A stretch of 64,000 nt of DNA from G963422565 sp963422565 (GCA_963422565.1 OY730228.1:3224001-3288000), one strand, 5' to 3'; shown: positions 53,465 to 63,156, counted from the stretch's first letter. Numbers and translations are program-made. The notes: generated from the sequence alone by a model not told the origin.

Positions 53465-55303
53465 GTGGACTCGATTACCTTTTCGATCATCCGCCACCGC
53501 CTGTTCCGCGTCGTCGACGAGGCGGTCATCACCCTCAAGCGCGTCTCGGGAACCGCGATCACAAACGAGGGGCACGATCTGATGGTCTCCCTCTACCGCG
53601 CCGACGGGTCCCTTCTGATGGGCGGGGTGGGCTTCCTCCATCACCTGACCAGCGCCGCCGAGGCCTGCAAGGCGATCATCCGGCGCTTCGGCGACGATAT
53701 CGGCGAAGGGGACGTCTTTCTCCTCAACGATCCCTATACCGCGGCGCTGCACACCTCGGACGTCTATCTGGTCGCGCCGATCCATCACGGCGGCGCGCTG
53801 GTCGCCTGGAGCGCCTGCTTCGTCCACGTCTACGACATCGGCGCGACCAACCCCGGCGGGTTCTGCCCCGATTCGCGAGACATCTACACCGAGGGATTCT
53901 CCTCGCCCGGAATCCGGCTGGTGAGCGGCGGCAGGATGAATCAGGACGTACTCGACACGCTGCTCAACATGGTCCGGTCGCCGGAGATGGTGGCGCTGGA
54001 TATCGCCTCGATGATCGCCTGCAACAATGTCGCCAGGGAGCGGATGCTCGCGCTCATCGACAAGTACGGCTACGAGACCGTCGATGCGGCCTGCCGCGTT
54101 CTGATCGAGCGATCCGAAACGCAGCTGCGCCGGCGGCTCCGCGATCTGCCGGACGGCGAGTGGCGCGCGCGCCAGTATCTGAACGTCGGCGAGGACGTCT
54201 ACCGGGTGGTCCTCAAGATGACCAAGCGCGGGGACGGTCTCGAGTTCGATTTCGGTGGGTCGAGCCCGCAGGCCGCGGTCGCCGTCAACTGCACCAGATG
54301 GGCGTCGCTCGGCGGGCTGTTCGCGCCGCTCTTTCCGCTCCTCTGCTTCGACATCACCTGGAACGAGGGTGTCATCCGCCCGATCACCATGATCGCCCCC
54401 GAGGGGACGATCGTGAACTGCACGCGGCCGGCGCCCGTCTCGGTCGCGACCGTGGGCGCGATCCAGTCGGTCAACAACGCCGCCTGCGCGACGATCGGCA
54501 AGATGCTCGACGCCAGCGAGACCCATGCCGACGAGGCGACGGCGGTGTGGCACGCCAATCATTTCGCAGTCTTCATGTTCGGCCGGAACCAGCATGGCAG
54601 GGATGCCATCGGCATCCTCACCGAGACCTTCGCCGGGTCGGGCGGCGGGCGGAATATCGGCGACGGGGTCGATGTCGGCGGCGAGATGCCCAACCCGATC
54701 TCGCGCATGGCCAATGTCGAGACGCTGGAGAGCTACTTCCCGCTCCGCTATCTGTTCCGTCGGCGGGTGCGGGACTCGGGTGGCCCCGGCAGGCATCGCG
54801 GCGGCGCCGGCATGGAGATCGCGTTGACGCCGCACGATGCGCCCGACGGCGGGCTGCACTATGTCATCACCGGGAAGGGCGCCGATTTTCCGATGAGCGA
54901 CGGCCTCTCGGGCGGCTATCCCGGCGCTCCAAACGCCTATCATTGGGTGCGCAACAACGAGGCCGCGGCGGATCGGCGGAACCCGGACGCGGCCTTCGCC
55001 CAGAGCGTCTCCGACATGGCCGGCGATCCGGAGCGGGTGAGCTGGGGCGTCTACCCGATCATGGGGGAGGACGCCCTCCATGTGCGGTGGAACGGCGCCG
55101 GCGGCTACGGGGATCCGCTGAAGCGCGACCCGGAGAGGGTGCGCGCAGACTGCGCGGAGGGTCTCGTCTCGATCGAGGCCGCGCGGGACGTCTATGGGAT
55201 CGTCTTCGACGAAGCCGGCGGCGCGACCATCGACATCCCGGCGACCGCGGCCCGGCGCCGCGCCTTGATGGCGGCGCGCCTCGGCCGGGCGGCGGCGGAA
55301 TGA
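53465..55303 (+). CDS. Hydantoinase B/oxoprolinase family protein (HyuB/AcxB-like)
   Basis: A 612-aa HyuB-type subunit: TFSIIRHRLFRVVDEAVITLKRVSG at the N-terminus, DVFLLNDPYTAALHTSDVYLVAPI, and a glycine-rich GAGGYGDPLKRDPERV near the C-terminus. The start is GTG at 53465, 14 bp after hyuA with GGGGCAGGG upstream. It partners with HyuA in an ATP-dependent amide hydrolysis or carboxylation. Confidence 0.92.
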   Translation: MDSITFSIIRHRLFRVVDEAVITLKRVSGTAITNEGHDLMVSLYRADGSLLMGGVGFLHHLTSAAEACKAIIRRFGDDIGEGDVFLLNDPYTAALHTSDVYLVAPIHHGGALVAWSACFVHVYDIGATNPGGFCPDSRDIYTEGFSSPGIRLVSGGRMNQDVLDTLLNMVRSPEMVALDIASMIACNNVARERMLALIDKYGYETVDAACRVLIERSETQLRRRLRDLPDGEWRARQYLNVGEDVYRVVLKMTKRGDGLEFDFGGSSPQAAVAVNCTRWASLGGLFAPLFPLLCFDITWNEGVIRPITMIAPEGTIVNCTRPAPVSVATVGAIQSVNNAACATIGKMLDASETHADEATAVWHANHFAVFMFGRNQHGRDAIGILTETFAGSGGGRNIGDGVDVGGEMPNPISRMANVETLESYFPLRYLFRRRVRDSGGPGRHRGGAGMEIALTPHDAPDGGLHYVITGKGADFPMSDGLSGGYPGAPNAYHWVRNNEAAADRRNPDAAFAQSVSDMAGDPERVSWGVYPIMGEDALHVRWNGAGGYGDPLKRDPERVRADCAEGLVSIEAARDVYGIVFDEAGGATIDIPATAARRRALMAARLGRAAAE

Positions 55304-55569
55304 ACGCCCGCATCTCCGATGCACTCGAGCGCGGCGGCGGCGAGATTCGCTGCCGCAGCTGCGGCCAGGGCATTGCCCTGGCGGGCACGGCCTGGAAGTC
55401 GGCGGCGGCGCTCGAGGAGGTGCCGATGCGCGGGGCGGGTGGCGGCGCCTACGACGGCGGCGACCGGGTTCTGCTCCGCCGCTTCTGCTGCCCCGGATGC
55501 GGCGCGCTGCTGGACTGCGAGACGGCGCTCGCCGGCGATCCCTTTCTCGACGACATCGTCTACGGCTGA
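55300..55569 (+). CDS. Small zinc-ribbon subunit, acetone carboxylase gamma-like
   Basis: An 89-aa protein with two CxxC pairs, CRSCGQG near residue 18 and CCPGCGALLDCE near 65, and the ending GDPFLDDIVYG. It resembles the gamma subunit domain of acetone/acetophenone carboxylases. The ATG overlaps the hyuB stop (ATGA). The trio therefore resembles Acx/Apc-type carboxylases more than a plain two-gene hydantoinase. Confidence 0.7.
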   Translation: MNARISDALERGGGEIRCRSCGQGIALAGTAWKSAAALEEVPMRGAGGGAYDGGDRVLLRRFCCPGCGALLDCETALAGDPFLDDIVYG

Positions 55570-55627
55570 GGACTGTCGCTTCGGCCGCGCGCCCGGCGCC
55601 GGCCCCGGCCGACGATCGACCCGCCGA

Positions 55628-56248
55628 TCACAGGTCGGACAGCCGAATCCGCGCGACCCCGGCTTCGGCCATCCGCGCCCAGGCCACGCCCAGCGAGCCT
55701 TCGAGGTCGATCCCGCGGCATGCGTCTTCGATGACGGCCGTTTCGAAGCCTTCGCGGGCGCCGTCGATCGCGGACCATGCGACGCAGAAATCGGTGGCGA
55801 GACCGGCGAAGAACAGGCGCGCGATCCCCCGGCTCCGCAGATATCCGCCGAGGCCGGTCGGGGTGCTGCGGTCGTTCTCGTAGAACGCGGAATAGGAATC
55901 GATTCCCCGACGAAAACCCTTGCGGAGGACCAGATCCGCGAAGGCCGTTTCGAGATCCGGGTGGAAGGCCGCCCCCTCCGACCCCTGGACGCAGTGGTCG
56001 GGCCACAGTATCTGCGCGCCGTATGAGAGTGCCGCCGTCGCGAACGGCGCCTTCCCGGCATGGCTCGACGCGAAGGAGAGATGGCCGGACGGGTGCCAGT
56101 CCTGGGTCAGAATCCGGGCCGGGAACCGCCGCGCGGCGGCGTTGATCGGGGCGACGACGGCATCGCCGTCCGGGATCGCCAGCGCCCCGCCCGGGCAGAA
56201 GTCGTTCTGAACGTCGATCGCCACCAGGGCGGCATCGTCGAGTCCCAT
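55628..56248 (-). CDS. pncA: Nicotinamidase/isochorismatase family hydrolase
   Basis: A 206-aa cysteine hydrolase. The catalytic triad is Asp12 (AIDVQNDFCPGG), Lys in VLRKGFRRGIDSYSAF and Cys in GLATDFCVAWSA. DWHPSGHLSF supplies the metal ligands, and this nicotinamidase-specific pattern favours nicotinamide to nicotinate conversion (NAD salvage). The ATG is at 56248. It is convergent with the hyu operon; a pyridine or amide role linked to that operon is also conceivable. Confidence 0.87.
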   Translation of the reverse strand: MGLDDAALVAIDVQNDFCPGGALAIPDGDAVVAPINAAARRFPARILTQDWHPSGHLSFASSHAGKAPFATAALSYGAQILWPDHCVQGSEGAAFHPDLETAFADLVLRKGFRRGIDSYSAFYENDRSTPTGLGGYLRSRGIARLFFAGLATDFCVAWSAIDGAREGFETAVIEDACRGIDLEGSLGVAWARMAEAGVARIRLSDL

Positions 56249-56604
56249 CGGTTCACCCTCCTGCGAACGGCCGGCAGCGGCTCATTGCTTGCGGAAGACC
56301 CCCACCCTGACCCTGCCCTTCAAGGGGGAGGGAGAGGGGCGCCCGGATTACACCCTTCCCTCGGAGGGAGGGGGGAGGAGGCCATCCTAACCCGGAAAGC
56401 GCGGCAAAGCGTCCGCGCGTCGGGCGAGGCCATGACCGGCGCGATCACCTTCTGGCTTCGTGCCGCTTCGGCAAGAGCGATCATCCGGCGGCGTCTAATT
56501 TCGGAGACGGCGTTGCCGAGGTGACCGGTGAGCCACTCCCGTTCAAGGGCGGAAGCTTTGCCCGGACCGATATCGAAAGGGCGTGAGCGGATACCGCGAC
56601 CGGT
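56249..56604. other. Intergenic region with repeats
   Basis: About 356 bp. Repeat B copy 5 covers 56291-56380. Segments around 56425-56440 (GAGGCCATGACCGGC) and 56500-56520 (TTTCGGAGACGGC) recall the leader of repeat B. No gene is supported. Confidence 0.45.
56291..56380 (+). repeat. Dispersed repeat B, copy 5
   Basis: GCGGAAGACCCCCACCCTGA, then CCCTTCAAGGGGGAGGGAGA, then CCCTCGGAGGGAGGGGGG. This is a tandem of two GC-rich palindromes sharing the CGGAAGACCCC entry with the copies at 12.2 and 36.0 kb. Confidence 0.6.
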
Positions 56605-57885
56605 CTACGCCCCACGGTGCCGGCGGATCACGGAAATATAGGTTATCAGCCCGATCAGCGCCCAGAGTAGGACGCCCTGGGCGAGCGCCGTCTGGGTCCC
56701 GTCATGAGAGAAGGCGGCGACGACCATGCCGGTCGCCGCGCCGACGAGCTGCTGGAGGAACCCGATCATCGACGAGGCGGCGCCCGCCATGTGCGGGAAC
56801 GGCTGCAGGGCGCCCGCGGTCGCCTGCGGAAAGATGAAGGAGAAGGAGATCATGCAGAGGAACATCGGGCCTGCGACGGCCTGCCAATGGTGGACCTCCG
56901 CCCAGGCGAGGGCGGCGAGCAGCAGGCCGCACAGCGAAGCGGCGGAGACGCCGAGACCGAGCAGCCGGTCGGCTCCCGCGCGCTCCACCAGCCACGCGCT
57001 CGCCAGCATGCCGATCATCGTGCCCGTCATGCAGATGGCGAAGGCGTGGCTGTAGGTCCTGGTACTCTCGCCGAAATAGGTGATGATCACATGGGGCGAA
57101 GCGGCCAGGAACGAGAACAGCATGCCGTAGGCGGCCGACGCGCAGGCCGTATAGGCCCAGAACGGGGGGCTGGCGCATATGGCTCGGAAATTGCGCAGCA
57201 TCGGCCGGATGCGCAAGGCATCGCGATCGGGCTTTCCGAGCGTCTCGCGGAAGACCAGGACATATAGCAGTGCCACCAGGCCGCTATAGGCGGCGATAAA
57301 GACGAACACCGCGCTCCAGCCGAACGCGATGACGAGCTCGGCGGTGATGATCGGGGACCCGATCGGGGCGACGGCGTGGAAGAACAGGAGAGTCGCGATC
57401 ATCCGGGCGCCGTCGGTGCGCTCGTAGCGGTCCCGGATGACCGCGCGAGCGAGAATGAACCCGCCCGACGCTGCGACGCCGTGCAGCAGGCGGAAGACCA
57501 TCAGGGCCTCGACCGACCAGGCGGCGGCGCAGCCCGCCGTCGCGGCGGCGTTGGCCGCCAGGCTGCCCAGGATTACTGGCCTGCGTCCGAAACGGTCGGA
57601 GAGCGGGCCGTAGGCGAGCTGCCCGACGGCGACGCCGAGCATGAACAGGCTGAGCGTGAGCTGGATCGACGTCCGGTCGGCCGCGAACGCTGCGACCATC
57701 GCCGGCATCGCGGGCAGCGTGCCGTCGATTCCGATGGCGGTCGAGACCGACGCTGCGGCGAGCAGCGCCGCGAAGCCGAAGCCCGCGCCGCGCGTCGGGA
57801 GCGTGGCGCTCAAGTCCGCGACCGCAGGATGGGGCGCTCCATTCGTTCGAGGCGATTCGGGGGTTCGGATTTCGGTTCGATGCAC
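56605..57885 (-). CDS. MFS exporter, Bcr/CflA (DHA1) family
   Basis: A 426-aa protein with 12 predicted helices. The DHA1 motif between TM2 and TM3 is GQLAYGPLSDRFGRRPVIL, and motif C-like GSPIITAEL follows. The family exports drugs and small metabolites. GTG 57885 was chosen because the frame to 58041 would overlap the divergent enoyl-CoA hydratase start and give an unusual 52-residue extension; the true start remains uncertain. Confidence 0.85.
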   Translation of the reverse strand: MHRTEIRTPESPRTNGAPHPAVADLSATLPTRGAGFGFAALLAAASVSTAIGIDGTLPAMPAMVAAFAADRTSIQLTLSLFMLGVAVGQLAYGPLSDRFGRRPVILGSLAANAAATAGCAAAWSVEALMVFRLLHGVAASGGFILARAVIRDRYERTDGARMIATLLFFHAVAPIGSPIITAELVIAFGWSAVFVFIAAYSGLVALLYVLVFRETLGKPDRDALRIRPMLRNFRAICASPPFWAYTACASAAYGMLFSFLAASPHVIITYFGESTRTYSHAFAICMTGTMIGMLASAWLVERAGADRLLGLGVSAASLCGLLLAALAWAEVHHWQAVAGPMFLCMISFSFIFPQATAGALQPFPHMAGAASSMIGFLQQLVGAATGMVVAAFSHDGTQTALAQGVLLWALIGLITYISVIRRHRGA

Positions 57886-58039
57886 GGAACCGGCACCAAC
57901 GGGGATGAATATGACAGGGAGGGTCCCGGGCTTCCAGTCGTCCCAACTCGGGGACGAGACGTTATCGTGCCGCCCTTGCGTCGCATCCGCCTCGGGCGGC
58001 ACCATTGCCGCCGTCTTGCGCAGCGCTGCGGGAGCCGCC

Positions 58040-58825
58040 ATGAACTACCCCAACATCGCGACCGAGATGGACGGCGAACTGCTGATCGTCAGGCTGGACT
58101 GGCCCGAACGCCGCAACGCGATCAGCCATCGTATGCGGGTCGATCTCCTGGACTGCGTGCGCCGGGCCGAGGCGGCGGAGCCGGTGCGCGCCATCGTCCT
58201 CACCGGGGCCGGGGAGACCGCGTTTTCGGCGGGAGCCAATATCGAGGAGCTCGCCGATCGGACCCTCGAGTCCGAGATGGGAGGGGCGGCGACCCTGCGC
58301 AAGGAGCTGCCGACGGCGCTCGAACGGCTCGCCAAGCCCAGCGTGGCCGCGATCAACGGCTATTGCCTCGGGGCCGGGCTCGAGCTGGCGCTCGGCTGCA
58401 CGCTGCGCATCGCCGGCGAGCATGCGCGGCTCGGCCAGCCCGAGATCACGCTCGGTCAGATCCCCGGCAGCGGTGGCACCCAACGCCTGTACCGCCATGT
58501 CGGGCTCGGCTGGGCGATGCAGATGGTCCTGACCGGCGAGCCGGTCACGGCCGAGACCGCGCGTGCCATCGGGCTGGTGACCGAGGTCCTGCCCCGGGAC
58601 AGGCTGCTCGATCGGGCGAAGGAACTCGCCCGCATTCTCGGTTCGCGGGCGCCGATCGCCTTCGCCGCCGGCCGCGATGCGGTCCTGCGCTCGACCGAGA
58701 CCGACCTCCTGACCGGGATCGACTATGAGCGGAAGCTCTACGCGATCTGCGTCGCGACGGATGACGCGAAGGAGGGCCTGAGAGCCCGCGCCGAGAAGCG
58801 CCAGCCGGTCTACAGAGGCCGTTAG
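58040..58825 (+). CDS. Enoyl-CoA hydratase/isomerase family protein
   Basis: A 261-aa crotonase-fold enzyme. The oxyanion hole is in AFSAGANIEELAD and GYCLGAGLELALGC; the catalytic Glu is in GQPEITLGQIPGSGGTQRL. The other hydratase Glu position (ELALGC rather than ELAMxCD) is not acidic, so isomerase, hydrolase or lyase activity is possible. The ATG at 58040 follows GGGAGCCGCC. Followed after 35 bp by an acyl-CoA ligase, it likely works on the same CoA thioester. Confidence 0.88.
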   Translation: MNYPNIATEMDGELLIVRLDWPERRNAISHRMRVDLLDCVRRAEAAEPVRAIVLTGAGETAFSAGANIEELADRTLESEMGGAATLRKELPTALERLAKPSVAAINGYCLGAGLELALGCTLRIAGEHARLGQPEITLGQIPGSGGTQRLYRHVGLGWAMQMVLTGEPVTAETARAIGLVTEVLPRDRLLDRAKELARILGSRAPIAFAAGRDAVLRSTETDLLTGIDYERKLYAICVATDDAKEGLRARAEKRQPVYRGR

Positions 58826-58860
58826 GACCGCGGCCGCTCCCGTATCGTTCGGGCACCGTC

Positions 58861-60483
58861 ATGCGCCCTTCGCTGCTCGCTTCGGACCGCATCCAGGCCT
58901 ATCTCGACGCGGGCCATTGGACGCGCGAGACCATGGTCGCGCGCTACGCGGCCTATGCGCGCGAGTTTGCCGAGAGGCTGGCGTGCCGCGATCCCGAGGA
59001 GGCCTATGGCTGGGGAGACCTCGAGGAGGAGACCGATCGGCTGGCCGCCCGGCTGATCGCGCTCGGCGTCGAACGGGACGCCCGGGCGCTGGTCCAGATG
59101 CCGTCCTCCTGCCGCGAGATCGTCCTCAGGATCGCCCTCAAGAAGGCCGGGATCATCGGCGTCTTCGTGCCGATGCAGTGGCGGCGCCGCGAGATCGACC
59201 ATGTTATCGAGACCGTCGATCCGGCTCTGCTGGTCGTCATGCGCGGCGCGGCCCCGCTGGAGGAGGCTGCGTGGCTGGACCGGGCGGCCCGCGGCCTCCA
59301 TCGGATCGATCCGTCGGCGGAGGGTGCCGCCGGCTGGCTCGCCTGGCGGGAGATGGTCGAGGCCGATCCCGATCGGGAGTCCCTCGACCGGATTCCCGAA
59401 CGGCGTTTCGCCTTCGACGATGTTTCGCTGATCACCGCATCGAGCGGGACCAGCGGCCTAGCCAAGCTGTGCGAGTGGCCGGAGGCGGCGCAGCTCTGCG
59501 TCGGCCGCGCCGTCGCCGCCAGGCTCGGGATCACTTCCGGCGACAATGTGGGCGTCTTCGCACCGATGTCGGGCGCCGCCGGGTTGATCGTCTGGCTGGC
59601 ATCCGCCGCCGCACCTTGCGGCTTCACGTTTCCGGCCGGCTATCGGCCCGATACGCTGCTCGCTTGCGCCGAGGAGGCGCGCGTTACCATCGCGACGACG
59701 GTCCCGGTCGTTCTCGCCCGCCTCGCCCGCGCGCCGGTCGAGAAATTCGATCTCGCCGCTCTCCGGCTGCTGCGCATCGGAACTGCGGCGGCCGACTGCG
59801 AGGCGGCCCGTGTCTTCGAGACGCGGACCGGCTGCCGCGTCGTTCCGGCCTCGGGCAGCATGGAATGCCCCGGCTTCGGCCATGCCGGCGCGGACGAGCC
59901 CCGGAGCCTGCGTCTCGACGGCTCGGTCGGCGTGCCGCTCAGAGGCGGGGGGCTCAGGATCGAGGACGCGGCGGGAAATCCGCTGCCGCCCGGCATGCCC
60001 GGCGAGCTGAAGGCCGCCGCGCCGTTTGCCTCTTCGGGCTATTGGGGCGATCCGCAGGCGAACGCCACGGCCTGGTCGGGAGACTGGTACGCGACCGGCG
60101 ACATCGGCATTCTCGACGCCAGGGGCCGGCTGACGCTGCTCGGGCGAATCAAGGACATCATCAACCGCAGCGGCCATAAGATCCTGCCGGGCGAAATCGA
60201 GCGCGAGATATCGTGCCACCCGGGCGTCCTCGACTGCGCCGTCGTGCGTGCTCCCGACCCGGATTATGGCGAGGTTCCCTGGGCGTTCGTGCAGTTCCGG
60301 GCCGGAGCGCCGCCCGACGCCGCCGGGTTGGCCGAGTTTTTGCGCGCGCGCGGCCTCGCCGGCTATAAGATTCCGGCGCGTGTGGTCGATGTTGCGGAGT
60401 TGCCGCGTATCGGCGGCAGCAAGGTCGACAAGACGGCGCTCATGGCGCGCGCGGCGGCGCTGGCCCGCGGTTCGACGGGCTGA
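58861..60483 (+). CDS. AMP-dependent acyl-CoA synthetase/ligase
   Basis: A 540-aa ANL-superfamily ligase. The ATP loop is TASSGTSGLAKL (residues about 191-202), A5-like GSMECPGFGHAG, A7 GDWYATGDIG and A8 IKDIINRSGHKILPGEIE; the A10 lysine is in GGSKVDKTAL. The carboxylic acid substrate cannot be named. The plain SGTSG loop (normally TSGTTG) is slightly unusual but within family limits. It sits between the enoyl-CoA hydratase and a MetE-like gene. Confidence 0.9.
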   Translation: MRPSLLASDRIQAYLDAGHWTRETMVARYAAYAREFAERLACRDPEEAYGWGDLEEETDRLAARLIALGVERDARALVQMPSSCREIVLRIALKKAGIIGVFVPMQWRRREIDHVIETVDPALLVVMRGAAPLEEAAWLDRAARGLHRIDPSAEGAAGWLAWREMVEADPDRESLDRIPERRFAFDDVSLITASSGTSGLAKLCEWPEAAQLCVGRAVAARLGITSGDNVGVFAPMSGAAGLIVWLASAAAPCGFTFPAGYRPDTLLACAEEARVTIATTVPVVLARLARAPVEKFDLAALRLLRIGTAAADCEAARVFETRTGCRVVPASGSMECPGFGHAGADEPRSLRLDGSVGVPLRGGGLRIEDAAGNPLPPGMPGELKAAAPFASSGYWGDPQANATAWSGDWYATGDIGILDARGRLTLLGRIKDIINRSGHKILPGEIEREISCHPGVLDCAVVRAPDPDYGEVPWAFVQFRAGAPPDAAGLAEFLRARGLAGYKIPARVVDVAELPRIGGSKVDKTALMARAAALARGSTG

Positions 60484-60691
60484 CGACCGGCGCACCGACC
60501 CGTTCGGCCGCCGGCCTTGCATAGGACCGGCCCCGGCGGCACCATGGCGCGCGTCGTCGGGGCGAACGAGGAGGGCGAGGATGCGTGGTTCGGGGGCGTC
60601 GGGCCGTAGTCCCTGCCTCTCGTCGGTCCGGCGGATCCAGGCGCAGACCGTTGCCGAGGACGACGCCTGCGCCGCACGGGCCCGGTAGACT

Positions 60692-61801
60692 GTGGCGTCC
60701 CCGACCCCGCCCTACCGGGCCGAGCATATCGGCTCCCTGCTGCGGCCCACCGCGCTGCGCGACGGATTCCGCCGACTCGATCGGGGGGAGATCGACGCCG
60801 CGGCGTTCCGCGTCATCCAGGACGACTGCATCCGCGCGGCGGTGGCGATGCAGGAGGAGATCGGGCTGCAGGCCGTGACCGACGGCGAGTTCCGCCGAAC
60901 CACCTATATCTCCCACTTCGTCGATTCCGTCGAAGGGCTCGATTTCGCGCCCTCTTCCTTCCGCTTCTACGATGACGATCGGATGGCGCACGCGTTCGTC
61001 GCGCCGCGACCGGTCGGCAAGCTGCGGCGGGTCAGGCCCAACAGCGGCGAAGAGCTCGACTTCCTCGGCTCGGTGACGACCCGCACCCCGAAATCGACCC
61101 TGCCGTCCCCCGCGACGATGCATTTCCTCGCCGGGGCGGACGCGCCGCCGGTCGAAATCTATCCCTCCGAGGAGGCGTTTTTTGCCGATCTGGCCCGCGT
61201 CTACCGCGAGGACATCGCGGATCTCGCCCGGCGCGGCGGGCGCTATGTCCAGCTCGACGACGTCCCGTTCGCGATGCTCTGCGATCCTGCCCTGCGCCGC
61301 CAGCTCGCGGCGCGCGGGCGCGATCCCGAACGGCTGCTCGACGCCTATATCGACCTCACGAACGCGGCGCTCGCTGACCGGCCGCCGGACATGGTGGCCG
61401 CCCTCCATATCTGCCGCGGCAATCTCAAGGGAACCTGGCTGTCGGAAGGCGGCTACGAGGCCGTGGCCGAAAAGCTCTTTACCGGGCTCGCGGTCGATGC
61501 CTTCTTCCTCGAATACGACACCGATCGGGCCGGCGGCTTCGAGCCGCTCGCCGCGATGCCCGACGACCGGCGGGTCGTGCTGGGTCTGGTCAGCACCAAG
61601 CTACCGCTCCTGGAGGACGGAGAAGCGCTCGCGGCGAGGATCGACGAGGCCGCACGCTTCGTCCCGCTGGAGAGGCTCTCCATCAGCCCGCAATGCGGGT
61701 TCTCGAGCGCGGTGACCGGGAATCCGATCGGCCCCGAGGATCAGCGCGCGAAGCTGGCGCTGGTGGTCGAGACCGCCCGCCGGGTCTGGGGCGGTCCATG
61801 A
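60692..61801 (+). CDS. MetE C-terminal-domain-like methyltransferase family protein
   Basis: A 369-aa single TIM barrel of the cobalamin-independent methionine synthase family. RAEHIGSLLRP is the family opening. Zinc ligands are suggested by LHICRGN, FFLEYD and ISPQCGFSS. True MetE is about twice as long, so this is the short form that may act on methylated compounds other than methyltetrahydrofolate. It starts at GTG 60692 with no clear ribosome-binding site. marR overlaps its stop. Confidence 0.87.
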   Translation: MASPTPPYRAEHIGSLLRPTALRDGFRRLDRGEIDAAAFRVIQDDCIRAAVAMQEEIGLQAVTDGEFRRTTYISHFVDSVEGLDFAPSSFRFYDDDRMAHAFVAPRPVGKLRRVRPNSGEELDFLGSVTTRTPKSTLPSPATMHFLAGADAPPVEIYPSEEAFFADLARVYREDIADLARRGGRYVQLDDVPFAMLCDPALRRQLAARGRDPERLLDAYIDLTNAALADRPPDMVAALHICRGNLKGTWLSEGGYEAVAEKLFTGLAVDAFFLEYDTDRAGGFEPLAAMPDDRRVVLGLVSTKLPLLEDGEALAARIDEAARFVPLERLSISPQCGFSSAVTGNPIGPEDQRAKLALVVETARRVWGGP

Positions 61802-62271
61802 GCGCCGGCGTCCTCCGCCGCCGGGACGGGCCGTCCTCCGCCCCGGCGATCGACATGGGCGTGCTGCCCGATCTGCTCGCCTACCATCTGCGCTGCGCCC
61901 ATGCGGTCGTGTTCCAGCAGTTCAAGCGGATGCTCGGCGCGCACGACATCTCCGCCCCGCAGTTCGGCACGCTTCTGCTGATCGAGGCCAATCCCGGGGT
62001 CAGCCAGAGCGCGGTCGCCGAGGCGCTGCGCTTCGACCGGTCGACCCTGGTGCAGATCGTCGACCGGCTCGAGGCGCGGGGGCTGGTCCGCCGAGAGTCG
62101 TCCGCGCTGGACCGCCGCAGCCACGCGCTCAAGCTGACGGCGCCCGGTCTCGATCTGCTCGCCCGGCTCAAGGCGCTGTCCGCCGCGCATGAGGCTGCGC
62201 TCGCCGAGGGCCTCGACGACGGCGAGCGCAGCACCCTGATGCGCCTCTTGGAGCGGCTCTACAACCGCTGA
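61798..62271 (+). CDS. MarR-family transcriptional regulator
   Basis: A 157-aa winged-helix protein: ISAPQFGTLLLIEANPGVSQSAVAEAL, then FDRSTLVQIVDRLEARGLVRR and the wing SALDRRSHALKLT. The ATG at 61798 overlaps the MetE-like stop (ATGA), so regulator and enzyme are co-translated. It probably controls the preceding CoA/MetE-like genes in response to their substrate. Confidence 0.9.
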   Translation: MSAGVLRRRDGPSSAPAIDMGVLPDLLAYHLRCAHAVVFQQFKRMLGAHDISAPQFGTLLLIEANPGVSQSAVAEALRFDRSTLVQIVDRLEARGLVRRESSALDRRSHALKLTAPGLDLLARLKALSAAHEAALAEGLDDGERSTLMRLLERLYNR

Positions 62272-62280
62272 CGACACGGC

Positions 62281-63156
62281 TCACAGGATCAGCCACAGCA
62301 CCAGCGGCAGCGATCCGAACGAGAGCAAGGTCGACATCATGACCATGCCCGTGACCTCCTCGGGCAGACGATTGTAACGCTCGGCGAACAGATAGTTGTG
62401 GATGGCGACGGGCAGGGCGCATTGCAGAACGAGGACGCCGCGCGCCGCCCCGGTCATGCCGAACAGCTCGGCGACCGCCAGCCCGACGGCGAAACCGCTG
62501 GCGAGCCCGACTGCCGACAGCGCCAGCGTCCGCGCATAGCCGCGCACCCGAAGCTGCGAGATCGCCACGCCGAGCGAGATGATCATCAGCGGGATCGTCA
62601 TGCCGCCGATCAGCTCCGCCGTGTTGGCGAGCCAGGCGGGCGGCGCGATCTCGGCGATCATGAACAGGAGGGAGACGGCGATCGCATAGACGATGGGATC
62701 GCGGAACAGCGCATCGCCGGCCCCGGTTCCGGCATAGATCGCGCGGCCGAGCGTGAGCCCGGTCAACGACGCGATCACGAAGGTGCAGATCGCCAAGGCG
62801 AGACCGGTTTCTCCGAAGGCGAACATGCAGATCGGCAGGCCCATATTGCCGGTGTTGCGAAAGGTCAGAACCGGAACATAGGCTCGCGAATCGAGCCGAA
62901 GAAGCCTGGTGAGCGCCAGGGCGACCAGGAGAAGCGCCGCGAGCGCGAGCGTGTAGGCGCCGGCCATCTCGGCGAACGCCGTCACCGACACGTCGAGCCG
63001 AGTGAGGGTGGAGAAGATGAGACAGGGCACGCCGAGCTGGATCGCGAGCCCGGCTGTCATGTTTGCATCGAAGGGCTTGCCGAGCCGCCCCCAGGCGAAA
63101 CCGATCCCGGCGCAGAACAGCAGCGGCGCGACGATCGCGAATATTTCGGCGATCAC
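62281..63156 (-). CDS. AEC-family (auxin efflux carrier) transporter
   Basis: A 291-aa membrane protein with about 10 helices. FRNTGNMGLPICMFAFGETG is the family hallmark, and QCALPVAIHNYLFAERY follows near the C-terminus. AEC proteins export or take up organic acids such as malate, malonate or auxin-like compounds. The ATG is at 63156. It is convergent with marR, with a 9-bp gap, and lies downstream of the second MetE-like gene on the same strand. Confidence 0.9.
   Translation of the reverse strand: MIAEIFAIVAPLLFCAGIGFAWGRLGKPFDANMTAGLAIQLGVPCLIFSTLTRLDVSVTAFAEMAGAYTLALAALLLVALALTRLLRLDSRAYVPVLTFRNTGNMGLPICMFAFGETGLALAICTFVIASLTGLTLGRAIYAGTGAGDALFRDPIVYAIAVSLLFMIAEIAPPAWLANTAELIGGMTIPLMIISLGVAISQLRVRGYARTLALSAVGLASGFAVGLAVAELFGMTGAARGVLVLQCALPVAIHNYLFAERYNRLPEEVTGMVMMSTLLSFGSLPLVLWLIL

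Noticed and set aside
53420..55324. A 634-codon frame antisense to hyuB
   Set aside because: hyuB is full-length with family motifs; the antisense frame is low complexity.
60484..60691. A small gene in the gap between the acyl-CoA ligase and MetE-like gene
   Set aside because: Only very short frames exist (for example a 21-codon one from an ATG near 60544), with no ribosome-binding site or family resemblance.
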